64,000 nucleotides of DNA from Citrobacter sp. JGM124 (GTDB taxonomy: Bacteria > Pseudomonadota > Gammaproteobacteria > Enterobacterales > Enterobacteriaceae), in NCBI RefSeq assembly GCF_018257795.1, contig NZ_JAERJD010000003.1, forward strand, positions 124,001-188,000, given 5' to 3'. Below, piece by piece: positions 48,460 to 57,086 of the stretch (its first letter is position 1; every line of letters begins with the position of its first letter). Under the pieces are notes generated by a model that saw only the letters and a program-made list of their open reading frames with translations, was not told the origin of the DNA and did not search any database. Both the position numbers and the translations under genes were made by a program.

Positions 48460-48818
48460 AACTTATTTTAATTGATTCATTCTGTTGGCTACAGCTTCTG
48501 GCGGCGAAGAAAAATTTTTTTTGCCCTTTAAATGAAATGAAAATATCACTTTTTTTTATCAGTAATAAAGAAAATTTCACTGATGTGAAGTGAACGAAAT
48601 AAATGGAATTAACAACGATTATCCACGGTTATTTTAAGTGACAGGACTCACAAATCCGCGATGTAAAAAGAAAAGATGCAATTCATTTCGATATAATTTT
48701 CATATTAAACATATAGATATAAAGAGATTGGTTATTAAATTTCAATTTAAATGCAATTGAAAAATTTTTTTTAAATGATAATTTTGTCATATCACGATAA
48801 ACACATTGGAGATGACAT
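48460..48818. other. Regulatory region of the HbpS-like/iolE operon
   Basis: This 359-base AT-rich gap has no gene. It contains ATATCAC (48543), a TTCAC-N4-GTGAA inverted repeat (48576-48589) inside AAATTTCACTGATGTGAAG, and a CRP-like site at 48637-48652. The first two resemble the repeats between iolD and iolC. Confidence 0.5.
48637..48652. promoter_or_regulatory. CRP-like site
   Basis: AGTGA-CAGGAC-TCACA matches 9 of 10 defined bases of the CRP core TGTGA-N6-TCACA. It lies 167 bases before the next ATG (48819). Catabolite control of inositol genes would be expected. Confidence 0.5.
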
Positions 48819-49307
48819 ATGACCCTACCTTCGCTGGATCTCTTACTACAACAAGAAGCAGAGAGCCACTTTACCCATTTTTCTTTTGCCAGAGCATTAC
48901 AAATCGGGCAAACCTTGTATCAGCGTGCTGTTTCGCAGCAGCTCCCCGTCGCGGTAGAAGTTTACGCTTTCGGTCAGCCGGTATTTTTTGCCGCACTACC
49001 AGACTCCGCCCCCGATAATCTTGCCTGGATGAAGCGTAAACGTAATACAGTCCTGCGCATGGCCCATTCTTCCCTGTATATGGGGTTTAAATACGAAGCT
49101 GAAGGCTTACGCATGGATAAAATGCCATGGATTGAACAGCCAGAATACTGTGACCATGGGGGGAGTTTTCCTCTTTTCCTGACCGGAGGCGCGCTGATTG
49201 GTGCCGTGACTGTCAGTGGTTTACCGTCGGCGGATGATCATGCGCTTGCCCTTTGGGCTATTCGCGAGAGCCTGACGTCCACTCTTGATACTCATCTTGC
49301 TCCTTAA
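48819..49307 (+). CDS. HbpS/GlcG-like (UPF0303, heme-degrading domain) protein
   Basis: This 162-residue protein belongs to the HbpS-like group (UPF0303/DUF336-related), small alpha/beta proteins some of which bind heme or cobalamin. Recognisable phrases are [26 protein letters not shown] and [17 protein letters not shown]. There is no signal peptide, so it is cytoplasmic. TTGGAG precedes the ATG. It is the first gene of an operon with iolE (10-base gap) and the IolI/Hyi-like gene. Its role in inositol use is unknown; sugar-cluster members of this family recur beside Gfo/Idh dehydrogenases. Confidence 0.82.
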   Translation: MTLPSLDLLLQQEAESHFTHFSFARALQIGQTLYQRAVSQQLPVAVEVYAFGQPVFFAALPDSAPDNLAWMKRKRNTVLRMAHSSLYMGFKYEAEGLRMDKMPWIEQPEYCDHGGSFPLFLTGGALIGAVTVSGLPSADDHALALWAIRESLTSTLDTHLAP

Positions 49308-49317
49308 GGAATCTCTC

Positions 49318-50214
49318 ATGAATGCAGACAAAGTAAAACTGGCTATCGCCCCTATTGGCTGGACAAATGACGACATGCCTGAGCTTGGCAAAGAGAATAC
49401 TTTCCAGCAGTGTATTAGTGAAATGGCATTAGCAGGGTTTCAGGGTAGTGAGGTGGGTAGCCAGTATCCACGTGATCCTGCCCGGTTAAAACCCGCACTG
49501 GCAATGCGTGGACTGCAGATTTGTAATGCCTGGTTCAGCACCTACTTTGCTGATGGACAGAAAGAAAAGACTCTGCAGGAATTTGATATTGCACTCGATT
49601 TTCTTCATGAGATGGGGGCGAAAGTTATTGGCTGTTCTGAGCAAAGCGGTAGCATTCAAGGCCTGCCAAACCCCATTTCTACGGACAAAGTGCACTTCAA
49701 CGATACTCAATGGCAGCGAACCGTTGAAGGGTATAACTTACTCGCCGAACGCGCCGGTAAAAAAGGCATGCGAGTTTGCCTGCATCACCATATGGGAACG
49801 GCAATTCAGACGCCATCGGAGATAGATCGTTTCATGGAGTCTGTTCACCCGGAAGTCGGTCTGCTATTTGATACCGGCCATATTTATTGCTCAGAACGCA
49901 ATCAGGCGGCCATTCTGGCTATTTTGGAAAAGTACCTGCCCCGAATCTTTCACGTTCACCTCAAAGATTGCCGTGACACAGTATTAGCCTGTGTGGATAC
50001 AGAGAAACTCTCGTTTCTTGATGGTGTAAGAAGGGGAATGTTCACCGTGCCGGGTGACGGTGTTATCGAGTTTAAACCGATCTTCGATTACCTCGATAAG
50101 ATGGCATACCAAGGCTGGATGGTGGTCGAAGCCGAACAAGATCCGGCAAAAGCGAATCCTTTGGAGTATGCACTGAAAGCCAGGAAATATTTACGCGAAA
50201 CCGCGGGAATATAA
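49318..50214 (+). CDS. iolE: Myo-inosose-2 dehydratase IolE
   Basis: IolE dehydrates scyllo-inosose to 3D-trihydroxycyclohexane-1,2-dione. The 298-residue xylose-isomerase-like TIM barrel has metal-site phrases [17 protein letters not shown] and FHVHLKDCR and an acid-rich end [14 protein letters not shown] start at the ATG at 49318 with AAGGAA upstream; the in-frame extension to 49285 overlaps the preceding gene. Confidence 0.96.
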   Translation: MNADKVKLAIAPIGWTNDDMPELGKENTFQQCISEMALAGFQGSEVGSQYPRDPARLKPALAMRGLQICNAWFSTYFADGQKEKTLQEFDIALDFLHEMGAKVIGCSEQSGSIQGLPNPISTDKVHFNDTQWQRTVEGYNLLAERAGKKGMRVCLHHHMGTAIQTPSEIDRFMESVHPEVGLLFDTGHIYCSERNQAAILAILEKYLPRIFHVHLKDCRDTVLACVDTEKLSFLDGVRRGMFTVPGDGVIEFKPIFDYLDKMAYQGWMVVEAEQDPAKANPLEYALKARKYLRETAGI

Positions 50215-50268
50215 GCCAGAACCTCGCATCACTGTGATTTTATCACGTAAAAATGTAAAGGAATTATT

Positions 50269-51063
50269 ATGTCTGAACGACAAGTCTCTCCCTTCCAGCT
50301 GGCTATTTGTGCTGAAATGGTTTTCCAGGAATTACCTTTTATTGAGCGAGTAGAACGTATTCATGCAGCAGGTTTTGCCGTTGAAATCTGGGACTGGACA
50401 CAAAAAGATATTGATAGCCTGGTTGCCACAGGGGCAACATTTACGTCCATGACTGGGTATATTGAAGGCAATTTACTTGATGATCCACAGATTGAACGTC
50501 TGTTATCTACAGCCGAGCAAAGTATTCCTGTCGCGAAGAAACTGCGTTGCCCTAGCCTTAACCTTCATGGTACGGGATTGGGGGAAGGGGGGATTCCTGT
50601 GGCACCTGTTGAAAACGTGACGGGGGCAATGTGGATCAAAGCGTATCAAACCTTGTGCCGTATTGCCGAGTTAGGTGAAAAGCACCAGCAGATATTTGTA
50701 TTAGAGAATTTGAACACCGCCGTTGATCATCCCGGGTGTCCTTTTGCCCGGGCTGAGGACACCCTCACTCTGGTTGCGGCAGTGAATAGTCCTTGGTTAA
50801 AGATGAACCTTGATCTGTACCATGCCCAAATAGGTGAGGGAAATCTGATCGAACTGGTACAGCGGGCCGCACCGTGGATCGGTGAAATTCAGGTTGCTGA
50901 TGTTCCTGGACGTAAGGAACCTGGCACGGGGGAAATTTTCTACCCTGCGGTTGCCCGAGCCCTGCAAGCGACGGGATACCGTGGTGTTGTAGGAATGGAA
51001 GCCTGGGCCTCTGGTGATTCTGAAGAAGCAATGTCACGTTTCAGACAGGCTTTCTCATTGTAA
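50269..51063 (+). CDS. Hydroxypyruvate isomerase-like TIM-barrel protein (IolI/Hyi family)
   Basis: This 264-residue xylose-isomerase-like TIM barrel has the Hyi/IolI hallmarks: a metal-binding glutamate in VLENLNT, MNLDLYHAQIGEG, VADVPGRKEPGTGEI and GMEAW. In inositol clusters this position is usually taken by IolI, which interconverts inosose isomers. True hydroxypyruvate isomerase is the alternative. It starts 54 bases after iolE with AAGGAA upstream and is the last gene of that operon. It converges on iolG. Confidence 0.8.
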   Translation: MSERQVSPFQLAICAEMVFQELPFIERVERIHAAGFAVEIWDWTQKDIDSLVATGATFTSMTGYIEGNLLDDPQIERLLSTAEQSIPVAKKLRCPSLNLHGTGLGEGGIPVAPVENVTGAMWIKAYQTLCRIAELGEKHQQIFVLENLNTAVDHPGCPFARAEDTLTLVAAVNSPWLKMNLDLYHAQIGEGNLIELVQRAAPWIGEIQVADVPGRKEPGTGEIFYPAVARALQATGYRGVVGMEAWASGDSEEAMSRFRQAFSL

Positions 51064-51119
51064 TCATTCAGTATCGCTGTCAGTAAAGATGACTACTGAC
51101 AGCGAACAACCCAAGACAA

Positions 51120-52112
51120 CTACATGACTAATGAGACAGCACAACCCGTTGCCAGTGACTCATACGCTTTATCCGCAATCCAGAGTGCCCGTAAACCATC
51201 GATACCTGTACAATTTAATGGCGTATTTTGTTGCAGTGCAGTGACAAAATGATGCCACTCTGCTTTGTAAGAATCAGCATAACGTTCCAGGAAAAAGTCT
51301 TGTGGGTTTGCCTGAATGGTTCCAGGTTTTGTTAAACAAACCACGCGGTTTTGCAGCACGTTATTCGTTCTCAGTAACCCTTTCTCACCATGAAGTTCAA
51401 TACGTTGATCATAGCCGTAGCCTGAGCGTCGGCTATTAATGATGGTGGCCTGTGTCCCGGACGTAAAGCCCAATACTATGGTCGCTGTATCCACATCCCC
51501 AGCGCGACCGATAGCGGGATCAACAATGTTACTGGCATAGGCATACACAGAGTTTGGCTCTTCATCCATAATAAATCTGACCATATCGAAGTCATGGATC
51601 GTCATATCGCGAAAAAGCCCACCTGAAACCTTGATGTAATCGGCAGGCGGGGCGGCTGGATCCCGGGAAACGATGAGCAGCGACTCAGCTTTGCCGATCT
51701 GGCCTGCCTGATACTGTGCTTTTAGCTGGTGAAAATCCGGGTCAAAACGGCGGTTAAAGGCGATAAAAAGTGGTGTTTTGTGTGCTTCGACAGTTTCCAG
51801 GCAAGCCGCCACACGTTTCAGATTGAGATGTATCGGTTTTTCACAAAAAATGGCTTTACCATGACGGGCAGCGAGCTCTATCTGATCAGCATGTTGATCC
51901 GTTGCAGAGGCGATGACTACCGCATCGATATTGGGATCATTAAGTACGTGCTCTAAGGTCATCACTTGCGCATCGTACTGCGTTGCTAACGCCTGTACTG
52001 CATTATTCCACGGGTCAACAACGGCATACAGGTGTGAGCCCGGATGAGCAGCAATATTTGCAGCATGGATCTGTCCGATTCGTCCTGCGCCGAGTAAAGC
52101 GATATTTAACAT
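51120..52112 (-). CDS. iolG: Inositol 2-dehydrogenase IolG
   Basis: IolG oxidises myo-inositol to scyllo-inosose with NAD. The 330-residue Gfo/Idh protein has the Rossmann motif LLGAGRIGQIH, the conserved lysine in FCEKPI, FNRRFDPDF, and the catalytic Asp/His in MTIHDFDM. It is monocistronic, downstream of iolR on the same strand with a 270-base gap carrying an IolR-like operator. Confidence 0.94.
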   Translation of the reverse strand: MLNIALLGAGRIGQIHAANIAAHPGSHLYAVVDPWNNAVQALATQYDAQVMTLEHVLNDPNIDAVVIASATDQHADQIELAARHGKAIFCEKPIHLNLKRVAACLETVEAHKTPLFIAFNRRFDPDFHQLKAQYQAGQIGKAESLLIVSRDPAAPPADYIKVSGGLFRDMTIHDFDMVRFIMDEEPNSVYAYASNIVDPAIGRAGDVDTATIVLGFTSGTQATIINSRRSGYGYDQRIELHGEKGLLRTNNVLQNRVVCLTKPGTIQANPQDFFLERYADSYKAEWHHFVTALQQNTPLNCTGIDGLRALWIADKAYESLATGCAVSLVM

Positions 52113-52142
52113 ACAGACTCCTGGTAAGGATATTTAATAAAT

Positions 52143-52156
52143 GGAATATTAATTTC
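52143..52156. promoter_or_regulatory. Candidate IolR operator at iolG
   Basis: GGAA-TATTAA-TTTC matches 7 of 8 defined bases of GGAA-N6-TTCC. It is centred about 37 bases before the iolG start, where a repressor could cover the promoter. Confidence 0.45.
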
Positions 52157-52382
52157 AATATACATTAAAAACGAAAAATACAAATCTTTTTTCGGCGTTT
52201 TATCTCGCGTTCAGGCGTGGAATACAAAGAAGGAAAAAGGCAGATGCGCGTGCACCCTGACATGGCCGGTTTACCGGGGACGCCCTGGTCATTGCGTTGG
52301 CAAATTTCCAGGGAGAGGGATGTGGGCGCGGTGGTTCCCGGCAAATAGAAACAGGTACTGATGAAGAGGGGCTGTGCCGATA

Positions 52383-53219
52383 TTATTTAGCGTTATTCAG
52401 CGCCAGGGAAACCGCCAAAGCCTGCACGAGGCACATGGAGACAACCTGAGATCGAAAACCATCAATCTGAGCTTCATGCATCACAAAACAGACATCACTG
52501 AATGCAGACAGCGGGCTGACCTGACTATCGGTAATAGCGATTTGTTTGGCTCCTTTCCTGGCTCCAAGCTCCACCAGCTCAACGGCTTCCGATGCATAAG
52601 GCGAATAACTGATAGCAATCACCACATCCTTGGGACTCACCATACTGAGTTGTTCTGAAAACATTCCCCCCAATCCATCAATCAGGAATGCGCGGCGTTC
52701 AAGGTGGCGCAGAGCATAGGTAAGATAGCTGGCAACACTAAAAGAGCGGCGCAAACCAATGACGTAAATATTCTCGGCATTGGCCAGTAAGCGAATAGCT
52801 TCATCAAGCTGTTCAGGTTTTACCAGTCCTGGAAGTTGTTGAAGTGCCTGGACGTTAACCATCGTAAACATGTTCAGTACTTCCTGGGGCTTTTCAGGCG
52901 CAGCCGTGGGATCACTATTTGCGTTCTGGCGAAATAACCTGGCTCGTTCGGTGTAGCTTACGGTTTCTTCCATCAAATGCTGGCGGAAGATTTGTTTCAT
53001 TTCATTAAACCCACTGAAACCAAAAGCGCTGGCAAAACGAATAAGAGTAGAAGGGGGGACATCTGCCCGTTCGGCAATGGAAGCCACGGTGTCAAAAGCA
53101 ATGCTGTTGCTATTATCCAGAATGTATCTGGCAACCTGCTTCAGACGTTTACTCAGTTCATCATAACGTTTACGAATTTCGTCTTGCAGAATAGATAATT
53201 GAGTGGGATGTGAAGCCAT
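52383..53219 (-). CDS. iolR: RpiR-family transcriptional regulator IolR
   Basis: This 278-residue RpiR/HTH_6 regulator has an N-terminal helix-turn-helix (ASIAERADVPPSTLIRFASAFGF, quoted from about residue 46) and a C-terminal SIS sugar-binding domain (about residues 130-260) with IGLRRSFSVA and AISYSPYASE. It matches the IolR repressor of enterobacterial and rhizobial inositol clusters and is presumably inactivated by a pathway intermediate. AGGA precedes the ATG. An operator-like element lies 80 bases upstream, consistent with autoregulation. Confidence 0.92.
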   Translation of the reverse strand: MASHPTQLSILQDEIRKRYDELSKRLKQVARYILDNSNSIAFDTVASIAERADVPPSTLIRFASAFGFSGFNEMKQIFRQHLMEETVSYTERARLFRQNANSDPTAAPEKPQEVLNMFTMVNVQALQQLPGLVKPEQLDEAIRLLANAENIYVIGLRRSFSVASYLTYALRHLERRAFLIDGLGGMFSEQLSMVSPKDVVIAISYSPYASEAVELVELGARKGAKQIAITDSQVSPLSAFSDVCFVMHEAQIDGFRSQVVSMCLVQALAVSLALNNAK

Positions 53220-53298
53220 AAAGAAATCCTGATGATTGAAATTTATCTCGCTTTAGATTATCAAAATAAAAAAAAAATTCCATTATCCTGGTATGATG

Positions 53299-53312
53299 GG
53301 GATCTAATTTCC
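53299..53312. promoter_or_regulatory. Candidate IolR operator upstream of iolR
   Basis: GGGA-TCTAAT-TTCC matches 7 of 8 defined bases of GGAA-N6-TTCC. It lies in the 156-base gap between iolR and elyC, both read leftward. Confidence 0.45.
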
Positions 53313-53375
53313 AATATATTACTGGTGAATTGCTGGGGGGTGGCATGCTCACCACCCGTCCAGGATGGCTATGGG

Positions 53376-54152
53376 CTAGTTCTTCGTGGTCTCTTTTGGC
53401 GTATTCACTTTTTGCCACAGGCTACCCAATGTTTCATAAACAGCCCGGTCGCTGTGCATTAACCAAGTCGGCGACGGAAATGCCTTTTCCCATGGATTCA
53501 GCGGTGAATCAATCGCGAGCTGATTCGCCGGGGCAGGGAGTGGGTGCATACCTGCTCGATTGAAAAAGACCATGGCGCGCGGCAAGTGTGAGGCAGAGGT
53601 TAACAGAATAAAAGGCTGTTTCCCGATCAATTCAGCAACAGCCTTGGCTTCATCTTCTGTATCCCGGGCCTTGTCCAGAGTAATAATATTGTCTTTAGGA
53701 ACCCCCAGACTTTCTGCTACCCTGGCACCCGCATCTGCCGTGGTGACAGGGTTTCCTATGGCTGCAGCTCCGGTGAAGACGAGTTTTGCCGTAGGGCGAG
53801 TTTGCCAGAGCCGGACGGCTTCCGTCACACGAGGTAAATTATTGGCGAACAGATTTGAACTTGGTGCCCATTCCGGGTTCCAGGTATACCCCCCACCCAG
53901 CACCACTATATAATCAACCCCGTCATTTTGCTGCCGGGTTGGATAGGTTTCTTCTATGGGTTTTAGCAAACCATCTGCCACTGGCTGCAGGCTTAAAAGT
54001 AATAATATCAGCCAGCTTGCCGTCAACAGGCTTTTAGCTGTTTTCTGCCAGCGAGTGAACCAGAGTAGTGTGATAGCGAGCCCCATCAGTAATAACAGAA
54101 GAGGGAGGGGTAACAGTAGGCCACCAACGACTTTCTTGAGTGTAAAAAACAT
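53376..54152 (-). CDS. elyC: Envelope biogenesis factor ElyC (YcbC, DUF218)
   Basis: ElyC is an inner-membrane DUF218 protein needed for normal peptidoglycan and undecaprenyl-linked metabolism. The protein is 258 residues (E. coli 259). Two N-terminal membrane segments (about residues 8-57) are followed by the DUF218 domain with YIVVLGGGYTWNP, TSASHLPRAM and the C-terminal SDRAVYETLG. It is the first backbone gene after the accessory segment and diverges from cmoM. Confidence 0.94.
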   Translation of the reverse strand: MFFTLKKVVGGLLLPLPLLLLLMGLAITLLWFTRWQKTAKSLLTASWLILLLLSLQPVADGLLKPIEETYPTRQQNDGVDYIVVLGGGYTWNPEWAPSSNLFANNLPRVTEAVRLWQTRPTAKLVFTGAAAIGNPVTTADAGARVAESLGVPKDNIITLDKARDTEDEAKAVAELIGKQPFILLTSASHLPRAMVFFNRAGMHPLPAPANQLAIDSPLNPWEKAFPSPTWLMHSDRAVYETLGSLWQKVNTPKETTKN

Positions 54153-54286
54153 GAACTCTGGCTCCTTTTTTAACCATGTGACAGGTAATCGCTGGCGATA
54201 TTACACCAAATGGGTTCATTATCTGCCGGGCTGTGCCAAAATAAGTGTTTTGTCTGACGCCTCTTTTCGCCACGGAGTTTCATTGA

Positions 54287-55063
54287 ATGGCCGATCGTAA
54301 TTTTGACGATATCGCCGAAAAATTTTCGCGCAACATCTATGGCACGACAAAAGGCCAGTTACGACAGGCTATCCTTTGGCAGGATTTAGATTTGTATCTT
54401 GCCAGTCAGCCAGCCTGTTTGCGCGTACTGGATGCGGGGGGCGGAGAAGGTCAAACGGCACTTCGCTTTGCCGAGCGTGGTCATCAGGTGACGTTATGTG
54501 ATCTCTCTGGCGAGATGTTAAATCGGGCAAAAGCCCTGGCCGCAGAACAAGGACTGAGTGACAAGATGCACTTTATTCATGCCCCTGCCCAGGAAATGGT
54601 TCAGCATTTGGCGCATCCGGTAGATCTGCTATTATTCCACGCGGTACTGGAATGGGTCGCTGACCCGCGCGGAGTGCTGGAGTCACTCTGGCACTGTCTG
54701 CGTCCTGGCGGTACCTTATCGCTAATGTTTTACAATGCCAATGGCCTGTTGATGCATAATATGGTGGTTGGCAATCTTGAATATGTTGAGCAGGGAATGC
54801 CAAAGAAGAAAAAGCGCACGCTTTCACCCAACAATCCGCTGCAGCCAGAACAGGTTTATCACTGGCTGGAGCAAATTGGCTGGGAGATCACCGGTAAAAC
54901 CGGAGTACGGGTGTTTCATGATTACTTGCGTAATAAACACCATCAAAAAGAAAAATTTGACGATTTGCTAACGCTTGAGACGCGTTATTGCCGGCAAGAG
55001 CCTTATATTAGCCTTGGCCGTTATATTCATGTCACCGCGGTTAAGCCGCAGAGCCAAGGATAA
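54287..55063 (+). CDS. cmoM: tRNA 5-carboxymethoxyuridine methyltransferase CmoM (SmtA)
   Basis: CmoM methylates cmo5U34 of certain tRNAs to mcmo5U using SAM. The 258-residue class I methyltransferase has the SAM motif VLDAGGGEGQTA and the phrases FHAVLEWVADP, MFYNANGLLMHNM and GMPKKKKRTLSP shared with E. coli. It starts 3 bases before mukF begins to be set up (stop 55063, mukF ATG 55067), so it is part of the mukFEB operon as in E. coli. Confidence 0.95.
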   Translation: MADRNFDDIAEKFSRNIYGTTKGQLRQAILWQDLDLYLASQPACLRVLDAGGGEGQTALRFAERGHQVTLCDLSGEMLNRAKALAAEQGLSDKMHFIHAPAQEMVQHLAHPVDLLLFHAVLEWVADPRGVLESLWHCLRPGGTLSLMFYNANGLLMHNMVVGNLEYVEQGMPKKKKRTLSPNNPLQPEQVYHWLEQIGWEITGKTGVRVFHDYLRNKHHQKEKFDDLLTLETRYCRQEPYISLGRYIHVTAVKPQSQG

Positions 55064-55066
55064 ATT

Positions 55067-56389
55067 ATGAATGGTTTTTCCCAGACCGTACCGGAACTCG
55101 TGACTTGGGCCAGGAAAAATGATTTCTCCATCTCGCTGCCCACTGAACGTCTTACTTTCTTACTGGCGATTGCCACCCTGAATGGTGAGCGTCTGGATGG
55201 CGAGCTAAGTGAAGGTGAACTGGTTGATGCGTTTCGTTTTGTCAGTGAAGGTTTTGAACAAACCAGTGAGACTATTACCGCACGAGCTAATAATGCCATC
55301 AATGACTTGGTGCGCCAGCGCCTGATTAACCGTTTTGTCAGTGAGGTCTCAGAAGGTAATGCGATTTATCGCCTGACGCCATTGGGTATGGGGATCTCTG
55401 ATTATTATATTCGCCAGCGTGAGTTTTCCACCCTGCGTTTGTCGATGCAGCTTTCAATTGTGGCCAGCGAATTAAAGCTTGCCGCTGATGCGGCAGAAGA
55501 GCAGGGCGACGAAATTCACTGGCATCGCCAAGTTTATGCCCCCCTGAAATACTCCGTAGCGGAAATATTCGACAGTATCGATTTAACACAACGCATTATG
55601 GATGAGCAGCAGCAGCAAGTTAAAGATGAAATCGCCCAGCTGTTGAATAAAGACTGGCGGGCTGCTATTTCCAGTTGTGAACTGTTGCTGTCAGAAACTT
55701 CTGGCACCCTGCGGGAGTTACAGGACACCCTGGAAGCCGCCGGAGATAAAATGCAAACCAGCTTGCTGCGCATTCAAGATTCGACGGTAGGTCATGAGGA
55801 TTTACAGTTTATTGACCGCCTGGTGTTTGATCTCCAGGCGAAGCTGGATCGCATTACTCGCTGGGGCCAGCAGTCTATCGATTTATGGATCGGCTATGAC
55901 CGCCATGTGCATAAATTTATACGTACTGCCATTGATATGGATAAAAATCGTGTTTTTGCCCAGCGACTGCGAAAGTCAGTGCAAACTTATCTCGATGCCC
56001 CCTGGACACTGACTTACGCCAGTGCAGATCGTTTATTGGATATGCGTGATGAGGAAATGACGCTACGCAATGACGAAGTGATGGGAGAGCTTCCAGATAA
56101 CCTGGAGTTTGAAGAGTTTAATGAAATACGTGAACAGTTAGCGGCGCTGATTGAAGCTGCACTCCAGACTTACAAAACCCAGCAGATTCCACTGGATTTA
56201 GGCTTGGTAATGAAAGAGTTCCTGGTGCAATATCCACGCGCTCGTCATTTTGATGTCGCCCGTATTGTGGTTGACCAGGCGGTACGTTTAGGGGTTGCAG
56301 AAGCTGACTTCACCGGCTTGCCAGCTTACTGGCAAACAATTAATGATTATGGAGCCAAGGTACAAGCGCATGTCATCAACAAATATTGA
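55067..56389 (+). CDS. mukF: Chromosome partition protein MukF (kleisin)
   Basis: MukF is the kleisin subunit of the MukBEF condensin. It is 440 residues, the same as E. coli. An N-terminal winged-helix dimer domain ([16 protein letters not shown] onward), a helical middle that binds the MukB neck and a C-terminal winged helix that binds the MukB head are present. It starts 4 bases after cmoM and overlaps mukE by 20 bases. Confidence 0.97.
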   Translation: MNGFSQTVPELVTWARKNDFSISLPTERLTFLLAIATLNGERLDGELSEGELVDAFRFVSEGFEQTSETITARANNAINDLVRQRLINRFVSEVSEGNAIYRLTPLGMGISDYYIRQREFSTLRLSMQLSIVASELKLAADAAEEQGDEIHWHRQVYAPLKYSVAEIFDSIDLTQRIMDEQQQQVKDEIAQLLNKDWRAAISSCELLLSETSGTLRELQDTLEAAGDKMQTSLLRIQDSTVGHEDLQFIDRLVFDLQAKLDRITRWGQQSIDLWIGYDRHVHKFIRTAIDMDKNRVFAQRLRKSVQTYLDAPWTLTYASADRLLDMRDEEMTLRNDEVMGELPDNLEFEEFNEIREQLAALIEAALQTYKTQQIPLDLGLVMKEFLVQYPRARHFDVARIVVDQAVRLGVAEADFTGLPAYWQTINDYGAKVQAHVINKY

Positions 56390-57086
56390 ACACGTGATGC
56401 CAGCTAAACTGGCACAGGCGCTGGCGAATCCTCTCTTTCCTGCACTCGATAGCCAGTTGCGTGCCGGACGCCATATCAGCCAGGATGAGCTGGATAATCA
56501 TGCCTTTTTAATGGACTTCCAGATATATCTGGAGAGTTTCTATGCGCGTTATAATGTGGAGCTGCTCCGTGCCCCTGAAGGGTTCTTCTATTTGCGTCCA
56601 CGATCAACCACGCTGATCCCTCGTTCTACTCTGTCAGAACTTGACATGATGGTGGGTAAAATTCTCTGCTATCTCTATCTCAGTCCAGAACGACTGGCTA
56701 ATGAGGGCATTTTTACTCAGCAAGAACTCTATGACGAACTGCTAACGCTGGCGGATGAAAGTAAGCTACTTAAGCTTGTGAATAATCGCTCTACCGGCTC
56801 TGACCTGGATCGTCAAAAACTTCAGGAAAAAGTAAGGGCTTCACTGGCTCGTCTGCGTCGTCTGGGCATGGTCTGGTTTATGGGACATGACAGCAGTAAA
56901 TTTCGTATCACTGAATCGGTATTTCGTTTTGGGGCTGATGTACGCAGTGGTGACGATGCCCGGGAAGCACAATTGCGTATGATTAGGGATGGGGAAGCCA
57001 TGGCGATAGAAAGTCGCCTGCAACTGGACGACGAAACAGAAGAGGCGGCAGCCGATTTAAGTAACGCGGAGGATGAACAGGAATGA
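56370..57086 (+). CDS. mukE: Chromosome partition protein MukE
   Basis: MukE is the KITE subunit of MukBEF. From the ATG at 56370 ([11 protein letters not shown]) it is 238 residues (E. coli 225-234 depending on the start used). Conserved phrases are [27 protein letters not shown] and [12 protein letters not shown]. The C-terminal acidic tail is slightly longer than in E. coli. It overlaps mukF by 20 bases and mukB by 4, so all three are coupled. An earlier in-frame ATG at 56295 is rejected because it lies inside mukF with no homology. Confidence 0.96.
   Translation: MSSTNIEHVMPAKLAQALANPLFPALDSQLRAGRHISQDELDNHAFLMDFQIYLESFYARYNVELLRAPEGFFYLRPRSTTLIPRSTLSELDMMVGKILCYLYLSPERLANEGIFTQQELYDELLTLADESKLLKLVNNRSTGSDLDRQKLQEKVRASLARLRRLGMVWFMGHDSSKFRITESVFRFGADVRSGDDAREAQLRMIRDGEAMAIESRLQLDDETEEAAADLSNAEDEQE

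Noticed and set aside
52113-52382. Possible small gene between iolR and iolG
   Set aside because: No frame with a plausible start and ribosome binding site; only a CCGGT/ACCGG mini-hairpin and the iolG control element are visible.
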